This document shows positions 56,459-64,000 of a DNA stretch of 64,000 bases, piece after piece. The position numbers and the translations under genes are program-made. The first letter of the stretch is position 1, and every line of letters begins with the position of its first letter. Location: the NCBI RefSeq assembly GCF_964340395.1, contig NC_135570.1, positions 4,783,822-4,847,821 of the forward strand, given 5' to 3'. This DNA is from Glandiceps talaboti. Its lineage: Eukaryota > Hemichordata > Enteropneusta > Spengelidae. The notes beneath the pieces are model-generated. The model saw only the letters and a list, made by a program, of their open reading frames with translations. It did not search any database and was not told the origin of the DNA.

Positions 56459-56665
56459 GTGATGAAGTACCTGTCTTCCTACATTAAAAGCCACCGAAAC
56501 TATTTTAAAAGCTACTACGTCATAGCTATATCTTTTATCAAGGCCAACCTCAACGACTGGCAATACATTAATTTGAGTAACCATGCCAACAAAACAAAAT
56601 ATATGACTTCGTTGGATAGAATAATATTCCTTGTACAGATATATACAGATCTCTACAGACTACCT
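56459..56665 (+). CDS. Probable internal coding exon, unidentified protein
   Basis: A 207-nt exon (69 codons, phase 0 at both ends) between an AATAACTAG acceptor and a perfect GTAAGT donor. The peptide contains YLSSYIKSHRNYFKSYYVIA, FIKANLNDWQYINLSNHANK and YMTSLDRIIFLVQIYTDLYR. The composition is strongly protein-like and suggests a helical, mostly soluble segment. I do not recognise the family. Neighbouring exons were not found on the plus strand between the GPCR and the LRRC74-like gene. Support comes also from the 79-bp array immediately downstream, which repeats the end of this exon with its donor, an arrangement matching ceramidase exon 9. Confidence 0.55.
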
Positions 56666-56999
56666 GTAAGTTTTACAGTCAACTGTCTCTGTCACTTATC
56701 ATAGACTTCATTGCATAGAATACTATTCACTGTACAGACTACCTTGAAGTTTTACAGTCAACTGTCTCTGTCACTTATCATAGACTTCATTGCATAGAAT
56801 ACTATTCACTGTACTGACTACCTGGAAGTTTTACAGTCAACTGTCTCTGTCACTTATCATAGACTTCATTGCATAGAATACTATTCACTGTACAGACTAC
56901 CTGGAAGTTTTGCAGTCAACTGTCTCTGTCAATTATCATAGACTTCATTGCATAGAATACTATTCACTGTACAGACTACCTGTAAGTTTTACAGTCAAC
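56653..56999 (+). repeat. 79-bp minisatellite containing an exon end and splice donor
   Basis: Exact 79-base period with unit starts at about 56653, 56732, 56811, 56890 and 56969. Each unit carries TAGAATACTATTCACTGTAC and AGACTACCT followed by donor-derived sequence. In the first and last units the donor is intact (CCTGTAAGT); in the middle three it reads CCTTGAAGT or CCTGGAAGT. Confidence 0.92.
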
Positions 57000-57364
57000 T
57001 GGTTTAACTATATTATCATAGCTTTTACATTGCTTACGTATTGTGTCGACTAATATGCTAAGTATTTACAGTTAGCTGTTACAAGTTTTAAGTCCTACAT
57101 ATATCCCAGACTGTTGAGAATATCAAATCCCCCAAAATAGTTTCGCCTTAAGAAAACGATTGCTGTTGTACACAGTCAAACATAAAATTTGTCTTTACCA
57201 GCAGCTTAGAAAAGTTCTATCATTTAAAAAAATTGATTTTTTATCAGCGCAGACAAATGCCATATTTTGCTCATAAGCACCGACTTTACATGCCGGACCA
57301 TTCACTGAATTGTAACAGTTGTTTGAGAAGGTTACTGGAATTATGGAATTAACCAGATTTAAAC

Positions 57365-58081
57365 TGAATGCCTCCCGTAAGGGAATAACTAATTATGTAA
57401 ATAACTCATTAAACTAAAAAACTATGGTAACAGGCTTTGTTTTTTGGACAAGCGTGCTTTCTTAGGTTAATGTATGTAAGAGTGTATGATACTGCTTAAT
57501 TACTGAATATCATTCATTATTCAAAATACTCATTAAAGGAAAAAGTTGTAGCAACAAACTTCATAGGACAGGTGCGTATTATTATGATGTACGTATCATA
57601 TTATACGAAATTTGAAGTATGCAGTCTTAAGATATATAGCCTAATTACCGAAAATCATTAATTATGCAAATTATTCATTAACAATGTAAGGTACATCAAC
57701 TAACTTTATAGGACATACACAATTTGTTATGGTTAATGTATGTACTGAATTGTATTGAAATTGAAGTATGCAGTCATAAGATATAGCCTAATTACCAAGA
57801 ATCATTAATTATGCAAATTATTCATTAACGCCGTAAGCTACATATATGTTGTTATGTTGAACGAATATACTAAATTATATTGAAATTGAAGTATGCAGTC
57901 TTAAGATATTGATATTGCGTAATTAGTTGATTTCATTAATATGCAAATTTCTCTAATTAAACATTAACAGATCTGACTCAAAACCTAATCAGGTCTAGCT
58001 ATTACCCTAAAAATTATATATCCCAAATTTCATTACAATTGAGTCAGCCGATTTTTAGAAAATGATGACACAGACACACAT

Positions 58082-58148
<67 letters not shown>

Positions 58149-58200
58149 CACAGACACACCTTCCCCTTTTAATACCTCCCGTACCCTTACGGGAGGTAAA
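57365..58200. mobile_element. Repeat-bearing element with short inverted ends
   Basis: GCCTCCCGTAAGGG at the left is answered by CCCTTACGGGAGGT at the right. Inside are three diverged ~130-bp direct repeats (TTGAAGTATGCAGTCTTAAG, TAATTACCGAAAATCATTAA, TTATGCAAATTATTCATTAA), then a (CAGA)n tract at 58083-58146. ACTGGAATTATGGAATTAA occurs on both sides (about 57336 and 58207) but not directly at the inverted ends. Non-autonomous, family unknown. Confidence 0.5.
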
Positions 58201-58226
58201 AACGAATACTGGAATTATGGAATTAA

Positions 58227-61200
58227 AAACGAATATATGTTTATAGTAACTGAACACAAAAACTGCTCGTATAGCATTTCCCGACTCTTGGTTTACTAGG
58301 TACATATCTATTACAGCCAGCGACAGGCAAGCGTTTACAATAGGGACATGTTACAAACACTGTGTTCAGGAAAATCAAATAAATGAATTGGATTAATAAC
58401 TTGGCACAGTATGTTGGGACGACAAAGACTTCTATACCATTTCATGGTTTGATATAAACAGTTTTTATATCCTCTTCACGTGTACATGAAATGCCTGGAG
58501 AACTTGAAATGAATTTGCGAATGTGAGTTATTATGTAAAAAGACCATAACATTGTTCATATCGTTAACCAATGAAATGTAATACAAATCTCTATACATCC
58601 AACAAGTGCCAAGTATTATTAACCCTTAATTCATTTCCATGTTTGTAACAAGTTCTGCATTTAAATGTTTGCCTGTCGCTGGTTGCAAAGCTCGCGATTT
58701 AATTATGTTACACTCCAACCTGGTAAAGTACGGTAGTTATAAAAAATAATTACTTTATATTATACTTTATAATTATATTATATTAACTTAATACGGTTTG
58801 CAGTTGTAGTCAATTTTTTTCCCAGGACATATTTTAATATTTGGAAATAATTATTATAACTATTGTAAATGTTAACCCTTTCTTTATATCAAACGTGTTG
58901 ACGTCACATTTCCAAACTTTTATTAGGAAACGTTCTAATTTGTTTTTAAATGGCTTTGCAATATGTATCATTACAAATAAACAGACGTACATACATGAAA
59001 GGGGCACATAAATTGCAGTGTTGTAGTCTACCCCCCCCACACACACCATACTTACTACCTACAGTCCAATAGCCAACCAGACACCCCCCCCCACACACAC
59101 GCATCATTGTTCGATTTTTATATGTTTAAGTTCATAGTGTTCATTGCTTGACAAATGTCACTTCAGCTAATACACTGTAATAACAACTTTCACAAATGTT
59201 TGTTTTCTCTGCAATTAAATTTGGAGAAAGATATAACATATGATGTATAACCAGCTTAATGAGAGTTGTGTCACAGGTGGTCATCACACGTTCTTACGTT
59301 GCCAATTGATGAATTAACTTAGCACATTGCAAATTATATATAAATACTTTCAAGAGCAAATTAATTTAAAAATTGTTATGTTGTTATTCCTATTAACCTC
59401 TGAACATATAACCAGTACCGTTAATATTGTCTGAGCCATTCTTACACACGGTGTATATAGGCTGCTGCCCCGATATCAAAAACGTCATATGACCAACTAT
59501 AACATGGCTAATCACTCAAACCTGCAAGTGTGATTCACTCTGCGATTTTTTATTTGAAAATAAGAGACTAGAATCAATACTAATTTTCTAGCCACGGTGT
59601 TAAAAAATGAAATAGTTCTGCGTGGTATTAGTAACAAATTGATATAACTGCGCCGACGTGTTTATTGTATTTACTTTTCTATAAAATAACCACACTGTAC
59701 TTCCATTTTCTAATCACACGATCAAATAAAAATTAGAAGCGAGTCCTAATTAAATTTGCTCTGGTATCTCGTCAGTATCGTCAGCAGGTGTACTACACAG
59801 TCCTTCTTACGCATGAAAATTAGCATAATAGCGAAACAAAAGAACGTGTTTATTGGCTCTGAAAACTAAAGATGGAGCAACATAAAATAATTCATTGTGA
59901 ACCATGCCAGTGACAGGAGTTGACACTGTTGTTCCTGTAATGGTCAGGCATGATACAGCACACAATTCCTGGCCAGAATACCACTAAAATGATTCCTTAT
60001 ACTGTTAGACAGTGCCATCAACCTCACATGTTCTCAATTTTCTTAATTACTGCAACATCATAAACTTTTAAATGGAATTCTGAAACCGTATAACTAGACA
60101 CTGAGTTTACTTTAATTTTCGTCGTTCAAATACATTCTTTTGTGTCCACTGTTTGCTATTCAGTCAGAGTCGTGGGCACGTTGCCAGTCATTTGTTCTTG
60201 GTTACCATCCGATCAGTTTATTCACACGATAAGTATTCCCAAGTGTCCTACTGTAAGCTTAATAACAACAATTAATGACAAGTGAGTGAGGAATCTTCAA
60301 TATTGACAATAAGGCCAACTAATTTGAAATTTTGTATAAAAACGAATCGAGGTTAGTATTCAATGTAATAGGAATACGATCAACTGCATTTACTTATAAT
60401 ACTAGGCACATTTATATCAACAGGGAAACTCAAAGAACAATATAGTCTGTTTTGTCTTTTTTCTATGTTTTTTTTGTGAAATGTTTTTAATGTATGAGCT
60501 GGTTCTCGAAATAAATCATTATTATATTATCTATAATAGATTCCGCTCACGACTAATTGACGGTATATAACTTGCTGAATTATCAAACTTTTCAGGTATG
60601 TACGTACGATCAGCTAAAAGCCTAAACAATAAGTATGGCGTCAGTCTCTATTAAAGGCCCAAGTTTCAATCCCAGGTTTGGGGTTTAGTGTTATGTTATT
60701 AGTGGAGCCATAAGGATTATGCAGGATTATTCGTTTGCTCTTGATCAACTTTTTTCTAAAACTCTGCCAGACAGCTGAATGTCACAACTTAAACTGTACA
60801 TTCATTTGCCTTGCCGCGTCAACAAATACATACAGCGCGATGCAGGTTACCGTTCACTCTCTCTGTTTGAATCAATAAGAAACTAATCACGCTACACTGT
60901 ACACTTAGCAAGATTGAATGATCACATTTTCTTTCTACATTTTGTCTAAATAAACTGAACTACGGTACTGTCATGAATTTGTAATTACCGTGTTTGGGTT
61001 CAGACATGACGCTGTTTATCACAGACAAGTAACTTTGTGTGTTTATACACGTCGCCAAACACCCAGTTAGAGAAAATCTTATTAGTGCAAGAGCTGACAT
61101 GGGCGTCAAGACAATGACCTAGATGCTGACATCAAATGAAGACATCAAAACATTGGCGCCCACATATATCTGTGTCTAGTTGCAGCACGTTTATAAATGG

Positions 61201-62124
61201 TTTAGTTTATTCAGATTATATGTAAATTGCAATCTTCCTATCTTAAAGTGTAGAATGTCAAATTTTTCTTTTATTTCAGCGTGGCTGTATCCGAGAGAGT
61301 GAACAGTAACATTGCAATACGCTGTACCCAATGTGCCGATAAGTTAGTGATGATGTGTCTTTACGCTTGTTTACGGCGCTGAATGTCTGACTCCGATAGC
61401 ATAAGACGAGTGCTATCGTTGTCAGTCATTCAACGTCGTAAATAGACTGGAGTGTAATAAAAATCATGATGATAATAATTATGATAAATATCCTCGTTGT
61501 CACATTGGTTTTACTTGAATTCTAAGCAAGCAAAATATATCAATATTGTATACCTTTCCTAACCAACTGGTTGAATTTCAATTGTAAGCGAAATGTCATG
61601 TTCATTAAAGTTCTATCATCGCGATCTGATACCTGTACTGTTTTGTCAACGTCTACACGAAATGTCAATTTCTACACAATATATCAATTTCTACACCTCA
61701 TGTCAGTTTCAACGCAAAATGCCATGTCAGTTGAACTGCTCATCAACTCTGTCGTATTAAAAAACAGTTCTTGTATCTAGCTTCACCCGTCACTGCAATT
61801 TCGCAAATTAATATTTTTGTCATGTATGTCGAGAATATTACACAACTGTTTTATATGACGTGTGTTTTTCTTTCCACGTGGTTAGTTCGGTCTCATTCAT
61901 CGACATTCTAATGAGCTGACTTCATTAATTTGATCATGGCGTGAGCTCAATTATTGGTGTCTTAGTCATTTGTTTACAAAGTTCAGGTGAGGTGACAGGT
62001 TATACATTTGCCATGAATTTGAAATGAACATCTTCACAGATGTCGAGATAAATGTCTCTCTTCATCTTCAAAATGTCGACTTTCTTTCTAACCTGTTTAT
62101 TACAGTTTTGCTTAGTCAGCAGTT
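58227..62124. other. Intergenic region upstream of the LRRC74-like gene
   Basis: No exon recognised. A TTTATTACAG acceptor-like sequence at about 62096-62105 lies 20 bp before the LRRC74-like start codon, so part of the 5' untranslated region may be spliced from an upstream non-coding exon in this stretch. Short AC-rich runs occur at 59030-59100. Confidence 0.4.
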
Positions 62125-63818
62125 ATGAGTCTAGTTAAAGGAAAAGTACACGACAGCGGTAGGAATCTACAGTCGACGGCCGACGAGGGTTTCCATGAAG
62201 AAAACACGGACACATGTACAGACAGAGATATTGCTGTGTACAAATCATCATGTCGACGTTTGGGCGTCATTCCGTCATCGATCATCATTCGAACATTGAA
62301 GAAAAGAGACCACTGTATGAACTTGAAATATTGTGGTATGTCGGCCAAGGACATGCAGGCATTGTCAACAGCGTTAGTGGTAAGCAATTTCGTTGTTTCA
62401 GTATAGCCTGTTGTAACCATGACGACGATCGATCATGGATGCCGCCATTGCTGTATACATTGAAGACATCATGATGGTTGTAGATAGACAGTGGGGAAGA
62501 CTGTCTATGGTTTTAGTTATCAAGATATTTTAGTCTATTCTAGCAACAATATTTCAATAATCAAAATAATCGAAATGACACAAGAGATATAAGGTTTTAA
62601 TTTACTCAGACAATATTTTATCATAACAAGTTTCACAGTATTATTTTCCATTTTCGTAAAAGTGACAACTGTATTTACATGATTTGAATTTATTTTGACC
62701 AAAATTGAAAATGTGTAACTGCTACATCACTCTTTTGCACAGTCTTATGTAGTCTGGGTGTTCGAAAGAGACACAACCTATCATAAAACCAAATTTAAGA
62801 TCACATAGACTTTTACTTTTTTTATTTTTTACTCCAACTTTTACTCCAACACGTAAATAAAGGAAAGTGTGTATATTTTGTCTACGTACTATACTATAAG
62901 TAGCCCGGTTTATAGAAATCTATTTTGACGAACTTCCATGTTCATTTTATGTATCACTTTTTACCTATATAAAATGTCTGTGTGTCGAACCCACACCGAT
63001 ACATCACTCCAGTTTGCAACCAACGACATCGAATCCTATGTTGATATTCAGCGACTAGTAATTTACGAAAATTCGTTTTATTTTCCCATCAGAGGAATCT
63101 CACTGTGACAAAATTGAATTTGGCAGACAACAGACTCGGTAGAGAAGGGGCCATACATGTGGCAGATATGCTAACAGAGAATGCTATTATCTCCACTCTA
63201 GTAAGTATCGCTTAGTTAAACTAATGTTGTTCAGATACCGAGACATATCCATACTGTGCAGGGAATATTAAGAATACTGAGCAATTGAAAAAAAGGCAAA
63301 AATATATCTTGTTTGTTGAGATCTCTATCTTGTATATAAAAAGTTACTACTCCCTCCAGTTTTTAGAGTTACAGTACCGTTTTCGCCTTCTACTGTAAAT
63401 GCATGTATCTCAGGAGATCATTGTCATAATCACTGAGCTTGAATATTCTATCTAGCAAATGGAACAAGCTAGTTTATAAACCATTGCCACAATGACAGAG
63501 CGTGGCTATAGATGTATATTATACTTAGCAAACATACTATAATTTCGTAGAAAGTGAATTTTTGGTTCCCTTCTTTCTCTTTGTATATTGCTTATAAAGC
63601 TTAATCGATGAAATAAACACGTTTGACACAATGTTTTGAAAATGTATACACACAACCATGCAACCGATTCCGCGTTACACGATCCCCTAATTAACCATTT
63701 TCCTGCCACCTTTTATATTTTCAGGATATTTCTGATAATAAGATTGGTTCTGATGGTGTAAGGAAAGTTTGTGATATGATCACAGAAAATAACTCTTTGA
63801 CCAGTCTTACCCTGTCAG
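62125..63818 (+). CDS. LRRC74: LRRC74A/B-like leucine-rich-repeat protein, 5' part (exons 1-3)
   Basis: Coding exons 62125-62379, 63093-63200 and 63725-63818, joined at GT-AG introns of phases 0 and 0. The third exon ends in phase 1, and the gene continues past the right edge. The 152 complete codons read begin with a charged, Thr/Asp-rich leader of ~45 residues. CRRLGVIPSSIIIRTLKK and MNLKYCGMSAKDMQALSTAL follow, with ribonuclease-inhibitor-type repeats next: TVTKLNLADNRLGREGAIHV and DISDNKIGSDGVRKVCDMI. The CxKLGVxPxSxFIR segment before the first repeat and the ALV-x-N-x-xVTKL junction match LRRC74 proteins as I remember them. The function of that family is poorly known; NLR-type proteins share the repeat type but not this leader. 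The start ATG at 62125 lies shortly after a likely 5'UTR acceptor. Confidence 0.85.
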
Positions 63819-63825
63819 GTAAGTT

Positions 63826-64000
63826 AAAGTGGCCATATGGATGAGAATTTGGTATTTATTTTGGATTTTTATTTGATAAAACAGCTTCACTATGTTTTTC
63901 TACTTGAAAAAATAATGCGAAAGAACATATACCAAGTCCATGTTCATAACTTAATGCATTGCAAAATGATGCAAAAAGTGTAAAAAGTTTGTTATTGTAC
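63826..64000. mobile_element. Hairpin MITE family, copy 7 (cut by window edge)
   Basis: Left arm and part of the centre only: AAAGTGGCCATATGGATGAG, TTGGTATTTATTTTGGATT, and TTGTTATTGTAC at the very end. It begins 7 bp after the exon 3 donor core of the LRRC74-like gene, so it lies at the extreme 5' end of that intron. Confidence 0.85.

Noticed and set aside
62112-62420. Minus-strand 102-codon frame opposite the LRRC74-like exon 1
   Set aside because: Shadow of a clearly coding plus-strand exon.

Overview
The window is intron-rich, AT-rich nuclear DNA from a metazoan. It has multi-exon genes with canonical GT-AG introns, many short microsatellites, foldback (hairpin) elements, decayed LINEs and tRNA-derived SINE sequence. 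Two tandem arrays start at, and copy, an exon/5' splice-site junction. Such 5'-intronic minisatellites ('mirages') are known from amphioxus, so a lancelet or another invertebrate deuterostome is my best guess, but nothing seen here proves the species.

Layout. 873-999 (minus): one exon of a MAD2-like HORMA protein, whose other exons I cannot find in the window. 2155-4180: a hairpin element, then a tRNA-type SINE whose head has been amplified into a 60-bp minisatellite. 5614-22171 (minus): a complete neutral ceramidase gene, 19 exons and 702 codons. Its introns hold five copies of one hairpin element family, a LINE remnant, smaller foldbacks and an exon-derived minisatellite. 22172-27067: intergenic DNA with a long (TA)n block and dispersed repeats. 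27068-45443 (plus): a complete four-exon class A peptide GPCR, 427 codons. Its 16.2-kb first intron holds a roughly 10-kb composite mobile element (about 29129-39129) with inverted arms made of 38-bp tandem repeats, a nested foldback and its own open reading frames. 45444-62104: mostly non-coding, with an internally deleted LINE (53254-53890), large TGTC/TGTA arrays and one isolated probable coding exon (56459-56665) followed by a 79-bp array that repeats its splice donor. 62125-63818 (plus): the first three coding exons of an LRRC74A/B-like leucine-rich-repeat gene that runs off the right edge.

The host genes (MAD2-like, neutral ceramidase, neuropeptide-type GPCR, LRRC74-like) have no evident functional link and look like ordinary neighbours. 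The unusual material is repeat biology: recurring tandem duplication of exon/intron junctions, repeated insertion of one hairpin family into introns, and a large composite element inside a GPCR intron. Gene models were assembled by hand from splice sites, reading phase and remembered family resemblance. No alignment or expression data were available.
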